This document shows, in pieces, positions 1 through 12,147 of a stretch of DNA of 64,000 nt. Location of the stretch: NCBI GenBank assembly GCA_013396995.1, contig VWZP01008288.1, positions 128,857 through 192,856 of the forward strand, in the 5' to 3' direction. The notes beneath the pieces are model-generated. The model ran no database searches. It saw only the letters and a list, made by a program, of their open reading frames with translations, and had not been told where the DNA came from. Position numbers and translations under genes: made by a program. This DNA comes from Dicaeum eximium. Taxonomy: Eukaryota; Chordata; Aves; Passeriformes; Dicaeidae. Numbering within the stretch: the first letter of the stretch is position 1; the number at the start of each line of letters is the position of its first letter.

Positions 1-1234
1 CATCATCAGAATTATTACTATTCATAAGCGTGAAGTTGGTGTTTTTCTCTGATGGGAATGGAAAGCAGAATTTCTGCTGGAGTTGATTTCTGGTGCTGAT
101 ATGAGCAGGAAGGAACCCAGTGCAACTGGGCTGAGGTTATATACCAGCCTGAGGTTAAGACTGGAAACTGATAAATAAATCTTTACCTTTAAACTGACAC
201 TTTGTAAGCAGGAGTCATTGAAAGATACCAACATAAAGTTTGACTGTGTTGTTTTTAGAGTGCCATTTGGGGATGGGACCACATTTGAAGTTGATCTCAG
301 AGTTTAAACCAAGTATATTATTTAGATTAAAAGGTTGACCTGTGCTGTTTGAGCCTGCTACACATTATATGTACTGCTAAAATATTCTGGAATACCTTTT
401 ATTGCTCAGAATATTCACATATGTCACTTCATGATATTGAAATGCAATATATTTCCTTAGATAAGATTAGAACTTTTACCATGAAACAGATGACTACAAT
501 AATAATACAGATGATTTAGTTTTTATAAAATGTTTTGGTTATGACGAAAAGGAGGAAACTTGGCTGCAAAACTGAGCATTCAACTTTGTGAGAGTTCTGT
601 GTACTTGACTCATATTCTTTCAGTGTCATTATTTTATTTGTTTTTGAAGAGAAAATTACAAAGATTTATTTGAAAAATTCTAAAAGTTATGTATATTATA
701 TATGTGTATATATATTGTAAACATGTATTAAATGTGTCTAGTAAGGGAAGACTCCATGGGTGCATTTTAATGTTTTAGTAATAAGAGTTCTCTTGAGTTT
801 GTGTATACAAAGGATAATGGTGTGAGTATGAAATGAATGTTGTGCTTTTGCTTACACAATACAATATGTAGTCACAGTTGTTTAAATTGCTGTACATAAA
901 AACTAATAGGCCAGCATGCTTGTTTTAAAGACTGTCATTCTGATTACAATTGGAATGTAAGAAGTGGCTGTTCAAATGTGAATTGAAAGATGTTTCCTTC
1001 TCACTATTGAGCTCTTGCTCAAACCGAAAAGTGATTTTTTTAAAAGCTGGCAATAGCTAGAGGATGAGGTGCCTTTAAAAAACAAAACAAAACAAATGTA
1101 GCCTTACAAAGAGGTTGTGGAATATATATATTTTTGTGCTTGTCTTCATAATTGATGTCAATGTCTTTTTACTGTACTTGCTCACATACTTGTAGGACTG
1201 CAGGGTATTGTGCATGAGCCTGTCAGATCTTCTG

Positions 1235-2700
1235 AGCATCATCGTAGGAGATAGGGTTGAAAAAATTATTTAGGTTATCTAGTCCATCTGCTTGCTACAG
1301 CAGGGTTGTAGACTTGTGCATTCTAATATTGTCTTGGCCAGTGAGATTTTATATGTTCTAAAACAATTAGGCTTCCTTTTAAAGATTATTTCAATGATTA
1401 CATCTCACTGGCAGGAGGATTTATGTGGTATTTAGTAGCTCTTTTTTGTAACTTCATGCCAGTATTCCAAGCCATCTTTTGTGCCATTTTACATATTCTT
1501 TGTAGTCTTTGTAATTTGGAACCTGCATGCACACACTGGTTCCATCTGTTTATTTCATTCCTTTCTGCTTTCTTCAAGCTATTTTTTTTAGTCTGCTTTT
1601 TTTGCACAACATTTTCTTGTTTTAATCCTTTAAGCTCAATTCTCCGGATATTGGTGTCCATACCACCATTCCACATGCATGATTTGTTGGATTTAGTCTG
1701 AGGGTCATCTGTTAAGTGTGGCTGTTGTATGGTTGGGTTTATCCTCTGTAACGCGATGCTTTTGTGTAGGAAGACCAAGCTTTTGATGTCTGAGAAACTT
1801 AAATCGTAGTTCTTTATTTATGACAAGTCCTTTAAATAAGATTTGAGCATTGCTGCTTTTCAAGTTTCTTCTTCACTTTTAGTATGTTATGATTCTTTTG
1901 CAGCTAGAGACTTAATTCCTGTTTCATGATTATCCTGGATCTTACAAGTTTTGAACTTCTGACCTCTGAGGGCACTAAATTATTTTTATTTGTTCCCCTT
2001 TTATGTACAGTTCTTCCTGGTTCAGTGTAATTAGTAGCTTTCATCACTGTGGTACATATGTTTATCCAAAATGTAAACAAAACTGGACCCAAGGCTTATT
2101 CTCGGGAAAAACATTTTTCTGCAATATCAGTATATAGCATTTTACTATTACTATTTTTCCCATATCTAATTTACATAATAATTTTTTAATGGTTAGCTCA
2201 TATAATTTTTGTGTATGTTAGCCTGTGATAATGATTTTGATTTTACTAACTAATTTAATGGGAGAATTTTCAGTCCTTCTGTATGTTGAAAGTTGGTCCA
2301 CTAGTGTAAATACTCTCACTTTTACTCTGATTTACTTCACTGGGCTGTTTGATTTCACGGATTTGATTCAGTTACCAAAATGCTTCCATAGAATGATCTG
2401 GAGTAGCTTGGAAGAAGTTCTAGATACATTGTGTCACTCTTACAAAGTCCTAGTGTCTGCATTTATTTTTGGGCCTCAGAGAGAAAATTTCCACATAAAA
2501 GATTCACTACTTTCATCTCATTCATCTTTATTTTGATAAAATGTGTTCTTTAGCAAGAAGCCTGTAGAACTATATGCCATATACTGTAAGCTATTTTTTT
2601 AGGACATGTATTTTCAAATAATGTTGTATTAAAGCAGTCCCATGTTGGTTGAGTATGTGTGTGGTGTTCACCATACAGCCTTGTGATTAGGTCGCGTAAC
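1235..2700 (-). mobile_element. Possible decayed CR1-family remnants
   Basis: Several blocks resemble reverse-complement CR1: TTATCTAGTCCATCTGC near 1276, ACAAAACTGGACCCAAGG near 2077, CCATAGAATGATCTGGAGTA near 2387 and CCCATGTTGGTTGAG near 2639. The spacing suggests at least two old pieces. The resemblance is by eye only and the edges are rough. Confidence 0.35.
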
Positions 2701-5700
2701 AATTTTTCAGTTGTGAATTTAAAGTAACCAGAGACTTGTTCTTTTGAATAAATGTGTGAGAGATAAAAGACTTAGTTACACCACCTTTTCAGTATATTTG
2801 TTGGATCACAGATGTATCCCCTTTCCCTGCCTCCTTAGGGTTTAACAGTGTGTAATTTTGGGGAGCAGCAATTTCTGTAAGGTTGTGTGTTCTTCGAGCA
2901 GTGTTTGATGGGCAGAAGTGTGGAAATGAATAGTTGAAAAGTGGGCATAACTCTCAGATAATCAAGTCTTGGTTTTACTAATGCTTTTCAAAGTGTGTAT
3001 TTGGAAACATTTGCAGGCTGTGGCTTGGCAGTGTGTTTGCTGTCTGTCCCAGGTATCCAAGAGCCTACTGGTGCCTGTGTGAAATACCTAGTCAACCTGA
3101 GATGCATGAAGGAAGAAAATGCAGCCATTGTGGTTGTCCTATGCTGAAATTTGTGGCTGTTCAGTGGAAGTTGTTTTGGACTACACTGTTAGAAGTGAAG
3201 AAATCAAAATATGATAGTTAACCTCTTCCCTGTGGTAAATTGGTTTGTATAAGATGTGGCAATCTTTGACATGGCAATATGAGTTTTCTTGGGTAGCTGC
3301 TGTTCATGAGCATAGTAGAGATGCTTAGCATAGTTGTTACTATTGGGTGACTGAGAGGATGAAAAAATTTCCCTGAAAAAAATGCTCAGATGTTTCAGGA
3401 AGCTCCTTTTTTCCATAAGGACATGAAGGCGTTGAGAATATTTTATCTAAATCTAATAACATGGCTAGTTGAAGAGATTTACAGTAGGTGAACAGTCTTG
3501 ACTCTTTCATCATCAGTGTCTTTAAGCTTTAGAGACAGAGTTATGGAAATCATTCACCTGTAAATTGCCAGTGAAAGCCCCAGCCGCATTCCTACTGAGC
3601 AGCAGAGAAACTGATGGACAGTAGTGTTGATCCATCCAGTTATGTCAGGAGTGTTTAAAAAAAAATAACCCCTATTGTAAAAGATAGTGCAGAGCAAATG
3701 AACAAACTCCTGGGGAGGGTGGGGAAGGACTAGCATGACTCCTGTGTAAACAGTCCTTGTTTGGGCAAATGCTCTTGTTTAGTTGGTGGGAATGTTCCCA
3801 GGAGGGAGGATGATTGGAAATGTGATCTTTAAAAAAGGTCACATGTGCTTTAAAAAAAACGACACTCTGCCTGTGCTAATTAACATACCTGTGCAGGTTA
3901 TCTATCCTGTTGGTATGCGCTTTTTATCTTCCCACTTAAATTTTCCTTTAGGATACATTTTCTGAGAATCTTAAAATCTTATGTGCAGTGAGCAGGATCA
4001 ATTTCAGAAACAACTTCTGATTTTTCTCTTGGAGTGGTTTTCTGAAGGGTGGTAGAGTCTTAGCTTCAGCCCCAGCCCTTTCACCAACAAAAGGCTAATT
4101 TGTGCCTCCTTTCACCAAGTTAATTTAATTCTAGTATGTTATCTCTTAGCCTGCCTTCTGTCTTGGTTTTGCTGCTCTATAGTCAGTTGTGAAAGCTTAT
4201 GAATTGCTGTATCATTCAAGATATTTTTGAGAATCTGGATTCCACTACAAAAGGCATAAATCCAGTTGAATAGTACAGTTTGTGGATCTCATCTGGTTTG
4301 TTGTCAGGAGAGACTTGTTGTTGACTACAAAATCCAAAATATGGCTGAGCTAAAAAGGCATTTAACAATATATTCTTCTTAGCCCAACCTCTTCCTGCTT
4401 AAATGTAGATTGTGGTATTGTGTGTTAGACCAGTTTTGCCCTGCTCATGCTGCCAAGCCATGCTGTGATCCTGGGAGATCACACCAGTGTTTAAACCATG
4501 CCCTGTGCATGTGTTTCTAAGCTGCTCAAAGCCTTGTGTTGACATGGTCCTCCAGGCCAGTCTTCTTTGATTCCCTCAAGTTTGAATTGCAGGCTCCCAA
4601 AATTACTTCCTGGGTATTTTGAGTAACTCTTGGTCCTCACACCAGAGTATTAGACTGTGGTGTTGGGAAAAGATTTATACAGCTGGATTTGTACTATTCT
4701 GAAAGGGAAAGGATAACTTATTGCCAAGCCAAATATTGTCATTATTTTTGGATTACTGAAAAGCAGCCAAAAACATTGTATAAGGGATAAATTATGGACT
4801 TCAAGCTAATATTTTTCCATTAAGAATTTATTTTTTTATGCTTCTTGTCATCAAGATACAGTGCTTTCGAATGTCGCTTGTTTTCAGATGTATGGCTCCT
4901 AGAATTGTTTCCTTGCAGTTGGACATCTGCAGATGTGCATCAGTTTTGAAAACTGTCTCATATGTGTTAGCACTTCTTTTGGAAATGCAAACTGAGCATG
5001 TTAGTTAGTGATTTCTTGTACCTTAATAGTCCAAGCAGACTGAAAAGCAGTCTTGTGCTATGTTTTACTTGAATAGTGCATCTGAAAAAACTTTTAGGAG
5101 GAGCTCCATGATGAGATGACTTTTGTTGCTGTGAGGTTCTCTGTTGACATTTGTCAGCTTTGCATTGTATTTTGCATAATTATCTTCAGTTGACTGTCAG
5201 GTTGAAAAGACAAATTTCTTTGGCATATGGACTGTAGCTTGGAATTTTTCTTCTTGTTGTTGCTTATATTAATACACTTTTTTCATTTCTACTAGAACTT
5301 AGAGATACCTGACAGCTCTCTTTAGGAGAAGTTACTACAGGTGATAACCACTAACATGTTAGTAATTACAGTGGCTTCCATTCTGTTTTGGGTCACTTCC
5401 ATGGCAGATAGTTGATATGAAAAGGCTACTGTGGCTGATAAACAGCTAAAGGAAAAATAAGATTCCCCTTCAGAACTGAGATTATGATTTTATACACCAG
5501 TTTTGAATGACTACTTTGGAACAATGTTGGGCTTCAAGTGTCTTGCAGAATTTTGGATCCAAATGAGAAATACCTACTTGTTGAGTAATAGTCTGCTTGT
5601 CAGTTTTTTGTGTATGGCTCAGTACAAGGTTGTGTCAGAATTGCAGTACCACCAAAATTACCCTGTTTAAATGGAAATGTTGTACAAAAGTGAATGTTAT

Positions 5701-6401
5701 TTTGAGTGAGAATTTCTGTTTTCTAATTTATGAAGGAAATAGTTTTCTTGGGAGTAAGCATCCGTAAATGTAATATATTTCATGATTTTTAAAAGTCTTA
5801 TTAATCATGGGACGTGAGAAAAAAGAAAGTGATTCATTCTCCAAAGATTTGTTTAGCATTTATTATTACAAGTATAAATTTTTTGCTTTAAATGGAAATG
5901 CTTCTTCAAGAACTTAGTACTAAACTTCTTACTAAAACTCAGTAGTTTGAAATGATGGATAAATATCTAAAATGGCAAAGGCAGAAAATTCAGAGGGAGA
6001 TTATTTTGAAATACGCCAGTGTAATTTTGAGCTTCTCAAGTGCAGCCCTGACTTTTCTCTTTTTCACTGCAATTCATATTTTGTGAAACTTCTTGGATAG
6101 GTTATATTTAAAGCTACATTCACTTGCCTGAGTAAGTCAAATAAATATTTTGTCATTTAAAATTATATAGATCTGCTTATATTAGTGTGCCATTTAAAAT
6201 GAGACCCCATTGAGGTAACCATGCAGGTATTTTGTTGGTATGACAGTAGTGAAGTGGGGTATCTGTGTACTGTACCCGCATTCTGTGCTGAGCAAAATCA
6301 CACGGACTTCCAGAAATAAGCAATGGTTTTTAAGAGCAGCTTTATTTAATGTTGCAGCAGCAAGTGTCATTTGTACCATATAATTATGTAAATTGGGTGC
6401 T

Positions 6402-6407
6402 AATAAA
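6402..6407 (+). promoter_or_regulatory. Candidate plus-strand poly(A) signal
   Basis: AATAAA in GGTGCTAATAAATACT, followed within about 30 nt by a GT-containing stretch (CACTGTGTTCATAATTCTG). Base composition changes to GC-rich about 70 nt later, as expected just past a transcript end. Confidence 0.5.
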
Positions 6408-6649
6408 TACTATTTTTCAACATTTTGCACTGTGTTCATAATTCTGCATTTTATCACAAGGTATGTGTGCTTTTGGAGCGAGTGCTAGGAGGGGGAAGTG
6501 CATTAAGAGTTAGACAAGTAGACTTGTTTGGAGGGGCTTGAGGTAACTCCATGAGAAATTCCTACTGAGCTGTGCAGCACGTTACTGTTCACAGCAGTGC
6601 CTTGGTTTTTCTGTTCTTCGGTGTGTCTTGGTTTCGTAGTGCTGCACCA

Positions 6650-6860
6650 GCTGGGCTCTGCTGCCACCCCACATCCCTCCATGTGCGGAAGCTCGCGGTC
6701 ACTGTGCAGGGGTGAGCGTGGGGTGAGCAGACACGCGGAGTGGGTGCGGTGCTGCGGAGCTGGGCTGCAGCAGGCGTTGCTCACAGCCACGCACGAGGCT
6801 CTTCCCAAGGACCGCGCTCCTTCAACGTAAAAATAAACGCGCGGTTCTGCCCTTGGGGAG
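6650..6860. other. Small CpG-rich islet
   Basis: CpG is dense (for example GAAGCTCGCGGTCACTG, ACACGCGGAGTGGGTGCGG, AACGCGCGGTTCTG) against a CpG-poor background. It lies between the poly(A) signal at 6402 and the VIT 3' end. No TATA box, splice donor pair or recognisable ORF could be tied to it. Confidence 0.45.
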
Positions 6861-9800
6861 AGGAGGAGGGAGAGCAAGGCTCGCATCACAGATGGCAGCT
6901 GCCTTGCTACAGGGAGGTGTCAGAGTGGCTCTGAGCGGGTAGCAGCAGGAGAACCTACACAGAACTGAGCAGAACGAGTTGTTGTCAGTGAGCCCGTCCT
7001 GTTTTTTCTGAGCTTGTAGGTGGCATAAGCAAAGTTCTCGTCTTTTCTTGGTAGGTATAAAATAGCCTGATTTGGTCCTACTCATCTTCCTGCCTCATTG
7101 GAAAGGAGGAATCACTTTATGAATTGACAGTACAATCTCATTCACCCCAGTGCGAATGCCTCTAGAAGATCCTGAGGTAGGAGGAAAGAACATTTAGTGA
7201 ATAATGTATGAGTGACCCTCAAATGTGGGAGGCCTTCTTAACATGCTTATGGGATTGCTTATGAGCAAGACATGGCCCCACGATGATTTGCCTGTGAGAA
7301 AAGTGAGTATACTTGTTGATACAGTGGAACTTCTACAATTTCTTGTGCTTAAAAATAATTAATTTCTACAACTGCTGGAATTCTTGAACTGCACTATCAG
7401 AGTTCTCATTAGAAATCAGAGAAGGGGTTAAACTGGTATTAAGAAAAATAACATGTTTCTTGCCATTCAGTAAGACTGAAACAGTGGATTGTGAGCAGTG
7501 TTGCTGATGCAGTGCTAAAACCCTCATTCCCCCTCCTCCCCCAGCTTAACAAGGAAAAATGATTATTTTGAGGAATTCTAAGCATTCAACTGCATAGATG
7601 TACATTTGTAATGTTTTCAGTATGTAGGTGACTTAGCAAATGTAAATGGCCTGATACTGTCTAAGATGTCTCAAAATGAGATGGGAATGGAAAAGAAAAG
7701 GGTTCAAGTTGTTTCCATAATGTTGCTGATGGGCAGCAAAAATAGCTAGCAGAATGATAGTGGCTTTGTTCAACCATGAGGTAATTTAAGGTATGTTTAC
7801 CACAGAAAAGCGACTTAAATTTGATGTCTCGGTAGTATTTCTGATACTACCTACTGTTTGCTTTGACTTACTAAGTAGATAACATGGATAATTTCCTGTT
7901 TGGTTACAGGTGGGGTGTTGAATCACTAAATATATTTAGGTTGTGTTGATCCTGGCTGAATGCTTAACTCCAGAGCTTTTCCTGATTACTGATATGGTTC
8001 CCCCTGTCCTGGAGAGCTGGGGGAGGGAGTGCAAGGAGGAAGGGGAAGCTTGTCTGCCCACCTGTCAGCAGCAGCCCTGGAGAAACTCCTCTTGCCAAGC
8101 CAGCAAAGCAGCAGCAGCTGAGGAGCAGGAGGTGCACACTGCTTCTGTGCAGGGTGGCACAGTGGCAGCAGAAATGCTGAGTGTCCCTCAGCTCTGGGGA
8201 GACAGGACTTTGAGTTACTTCTCTCTGAAGAGATGGCTGAATGCTTAATTGCATTTGCTGGCTCGCTGAAAGTGTGAGTGGCTAATGCTGGAGTTGGCAA
8301 GAGATGCTGACACTGAGCTCTGCCAAGGCTTCCAGAGCATGGACATCAGTAGGTATTTCCAGGTGGGTGTTCTGCATTGTGATTGCTGAGCACTGATAAG
8401 CCACCAGCCCAACTCTGAGTGCAAAGATGCTTCTTTCTTAGGGAGGAAGAATTTATTTCTTAGGTGATCAGACAACACCCTCTAGAATGTGTATGCAGCG
8501 ACTGGTTCAGACAGTTCCCATCTCTTGGGGATGCCTCTGCCAGACAGCAGGTTCCACTACACTGGTCAGACATCTGAAACTAAGTGGCCCAGCATCAAGT
8601 GACTTGACATCTAGATCCTCTTTTGATTCAGTCCCACATCTAGAAAGTGTGTAGAGCCTGTGTTCTTTTTTTTTCAGCTTCCAAGGGAAGTCTGGTTCCA
8701 AATAAGACATAATCTTGCAGACCTTGGAAAGTACATATAATTTTGATGCCCTTCAGTCATTAGGCTCTACTTCAGTTGACTGATTCCTCTGACAGGTAAT
8801 TTTGTGGTAGCTCACTCTAAGGATCTCTTTCATCTGAGTATGTAAAAAGGACAACACTGAAGCACCCGGGGCTTTGCCGACCTTGCTAAGTCTTCCATAA
8901 TGTAGTAATAAGCTCAGCTGTGTTTCAGAAACTAAAATGTCATGGGCTGTATTTCCTGTTTATTTTTTAACCCCATATGAGATGACATGCACTGCGTGTG
9001 CCTTTAAGACAATTTTATTGCAAAAGATATAGCAACTTATGTTGATAAGCTCAAAATAGCTTGCATATGTTACAGAAGGAGTTCTTTCTTCAAACACATA
9101 TACGCCTTTAAACATTTATCTATATATGTAAGTTATCTTGGTTTTTTTAATAAAACAGTATTTAGAGACTTCTGTAGGTGGCAAGTGATTTGATTGCTGT
9201 GAAAGGTGAAGAGGAGTGTGTTCTGTGATTGCATGGAAAGGTGTATTCAAAATTTTGAGGCTTCCACTTAAGTTTATAGTGCTTATGAATAGGACATCTA
9301 AGTTTAGACAAGAGTTGGATTAAACTACTTTCACAGTTTGAGTTTTGACAATTTCAAGATCATCCCAAGAAGTAAATAAAAATGGACATTGAGAAACAAG
9401 CACCATAGTTGTTCTGTAGACTTAAGATAAACCATTTGACAACAAACCCTGAAGTGCCCTTTATAAATGCTTGACAAAAGATAGCTGTGCAACTTTCTGT
9501 GAAAAAGCATTTGAAAGTTTAATGTCATTGCTTAAAGTTTAAGCTTTAGGAAAAAATTATATCCCTTATGCACATCCTAAAGATCATGTGTGCTCTAGCT
9601 CTTCCTAATGCCTAGGCCATCACTGCTGTGCTTTTGGCAGAGCACAAGTGAAGGACTCGGGATTCTCTGCAGGGTACCAATCTTTGGTGCTGCAGGAGTA
9701 CATTCAGTATGGAGAACAAAATGTGGTGGTGAGCTGCTGCATTAAAAATGAAACCACAGTATTAAGAGTTACTGTAAGTTAGGATTTAGGCCTTTTTCTC

Positions 9801-11040
9801 AGGCAGCCCCAAATCAAGCCCCAAACAAACAGGTTTTCAGACAATAAATCTGGTATCTGAACTGAAGTCCTCAGTAAATTCAGTTTATGGGCTTGAGTTT
9901 TGTCCAGCCCATTTAATGTCCCTTGTTGACAGAGAAAGATGTCTTCAGCAGAATGGTAGTGAGGAGCTGGGTCAGGAAATGGGGGATATCAGGAGTTGCT
10001 CTGTCCATGCCTAACTCTCAATAATTTTTTGTGAGCCAAAAGCTATTGCTGTGAAGTGCAGCAGCACAGATTAGTGGTAAAAACACTGCATACAAATAAA
10101 TCTGTGGAAGCTGACAGTGTACTGTGCTTTCAGTCTGGGTAGAGTGGTTGAATTGATGATACTCAGTTAAAGCTGGAACTTAATGTTTCTTCTAAGGGGA
10201 AGTGATGAACTTTCACTGTGTAAAACCACTGTTTCATCCAATATTGGTTTTGATAACCTCTTGAGAGGACCCCAGCCTGGCTTATGTTACCTCACCAGGG
10301 GGGATCATGCAGAATCTGCTGTTTTGGTTAATTTGCATTATGCTTACTTAGTTGACATGTTATAAGCTTCTTCAGTCATATTTCCAAACATACCGATTTT
10401 AAAAATTGTGCTATTTTTGCTGATAAAATGAGCTTCCCTTATGGCAATTCAATTAGAATTTATCTGGCTAATAAATATCTTGGCTCACGGTTATTAAAAC
10501 TATAAATGCTGTTAAGAGCCTGATTTGCAAGTAATATGGCAAATCTGAGTTTTAATTTCTTTCCATTTCCTGTTAGTTCCACAAGCCTGGCACAGCATGG
10601 CTTTGATTGATCTAAGGAGTGTGAACACTCATGTTTTTATTGGCTCCTTTGATAACTTTGCTTAATGAATGTATTTTCTTTAATGATATTGGGTGGAACA
10701 TAACCAGCAACTGCTGCTTTCTAAATAAAGTGCAGTTATTTTGGTCCTCCTCCTGCACTGACTAGTGACATGGGTAGTTCTCCACTTAAGAAACCACTGT
10801 GTGTTCTGACTGATCCAAGGGTGTAATAAGTATATTTTGAAATCAGTCCATAAAAGAGAAATCAGTCCTAAATTTGAGGGAGAGTGTCTGTAAATGCTTG
10901 AAATTCTGCTTTTTCCAGTGTATAATACAGAATTTCAGATAATTCCCTCTTAAATCCTGTTAATGGCTCTTGAATAGCTCTCCTGACTCTAGAGACTGCA
11001 CTTCTGAGTGCTGGTTTAATGACAGAGTGGTGCGTCTCAA
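6861..11040. other. Intergenic DNA between convergent gene ends
   Basis: I see no gene. Open frames of up to about 100 codons in the GC-richer patch at 7940-8480 have no recognisable motif and overlap on both strands. A plus-strand AATAAA occurs at 10724-10729 without supporting context. Confidence 0.5.
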
Positions 11041-11044
11041 ATGC

Positions 11045-11050
11045 TTTATT
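11045..11050 (-). promoter_or_regulatory. Candidate VIT poly(A) signal, distal
   Basis: AATAAA on the minus strand (ATCAATAAAGCAT), about 920 nt after the stop. It is an alternative to the signal at 11258. Confidence 0.4.
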
Positions 11051-11257
11051 GATTGTGAGCAACTTAAACCCACAATTTTTCTCAAAGACTCTCCTGTGTC
11101 CTGGCAACACTCCTGTGGTCCTGCAGGCTTTGAAGCACCCAAGAGTGAAGGATAAAGCTGAAGGGGAAAGACACTTCTCAAGATCAAGTAATTAATGCAG
11201 TGTTGCGGGAGATTAGATTCCAGTTCCTGCATGTTGGCTGCCTTGTGGATTTGAGGC

Positions 11258-11263
11258 TTTATT
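11258..11263 (-). promoter_or_regulatory. Candidate VIT poly(A) signal, proximal
   Basis: AATAAA on the minus strand (CCCCAATAAAGCC), about 705 nt after the stop codon. Confidence 0.5.
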
Positions 11264-11968
11264 GGGGTTGTAGGGTTGTAAAGGAGGCAAAGGGTTGTAG
11301 GGTCCTGGGGCTTGAACCTTTCCTCTCTCTTGCTTTCCAATTTTTCAGGGTTTGGAGAAATCCCAGTGCTTAAGTTGAAGCTTACACTTCAACTGAAGCT
11401 ACACTGGCTGAAGCTTAAGTTACTGACAAGACAGCAATATGGAGAGAGCACCTGCTTTTAAGAAGGTACTCAAGTTGTGTTCCCCCTCCAAAAGAAGTGT
11501 CTGGTATTGGAGCCCTGATCTGTGTGTCATCTGGTGGGCAGTGCAACATGAGGTGTTTCTACCACAGCAGCTCAGCAGCTTGGCCACTCCCCGAAGGGAC
11601 CCGGTCACTTCAGAGAGCAGGTGGCACATTTTAAGGAACTTGCATGTGTCCAAAGGTGAAAATTGGGCAAGCTGGGGCTCTATGCTGGAAGCAGCTCTTC
11701 AAACAGCTGCAGTTATTTCCTCCATGTTTGCTGCCTCTTCTGCTATCCATCTAAATCAGAGTTTCTGATGCTCACAAGGAAAAAAAAAATCGACAGTCTA
11801 CACAGAGCATTATCATGCATAGGGACAGAGCTGCAATCAGCCTTGATGACTGGAAAGTGCCACAGGGAAACACCTCCAGTGTTTCTTGGACTGAGGACTG
11901 GCATTATTTCTGTGGCACTTGGCATGCCTTTGGCACAGCACCCAAGCGTCCTGCCTTGCTTGAGTCCA
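11258..11968 (-). other. VIT: VIT 3' untranslated region (to first poly(A) signal)
   Basis: Minus-strand sequence from the stop to the first AATAAA at 11263-11258, about 0.7 kb. No competing AATAAA was seen between stop and signal. It contains an imperfect hairpin at 11363-11407. The true cleavage site cannot be read from sequence. Confidence 0.55.
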
Positions 11969-12147
11969 TCAGTTCCGTGGCTGGGAATTAAACTCTGTGC
12001 AAATGTTTTGGATGAGCTGATTAACATAGCGGTAGAGGTTGTCAAATTCATCCACAAAGAAGGAATGCTCCTTAGCAGGGTCTGATGCAATGGCTTCCAG
12101 TTCATCTGGGGCTGCCCAAGCAACTCCAATGGAATAAGCGATGACTC
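11969..12147 (-). CDS. VIT: VIT coding exon 16: end of vWFA2 and stop
   Basis: Acceptor TTTCTTTCCAG is followed by 179 nt encoding VIAYSIGVAWAAPDELEAIA, then SDPAKEHSFFVDEFDNLYRY, then VNQLIQNICTEFNSQPRN and a TGA stop at 11971-11969. Human vitrin ends the same way. The first base pair completes the Gly codon split from exon 15. Confidence 0.98.

Larger units (their letters stand above)
1..6407 (+). other. AT-rich flank ending in a poly(A) signal; candidate STRN 3'UTR or 3' flank
   Basis: There is no convincing coding exon: the longest open frames are short and lack family features. The plus strand is T-rich with many TTTT and ATTTA-like runs and ends in a well-formed poly(A) context at 6402. 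In human chromosome 2p22 the neighbour convergent with VIT is STRN (striatin). By synteny this block may be its long 3'UTR or its 3' flank, but the striatin C-terminal coding sequence is not in the window, so this is inference. AT dinucleotide-rich DNA lies at about 689-716. Confidence 0.35.
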
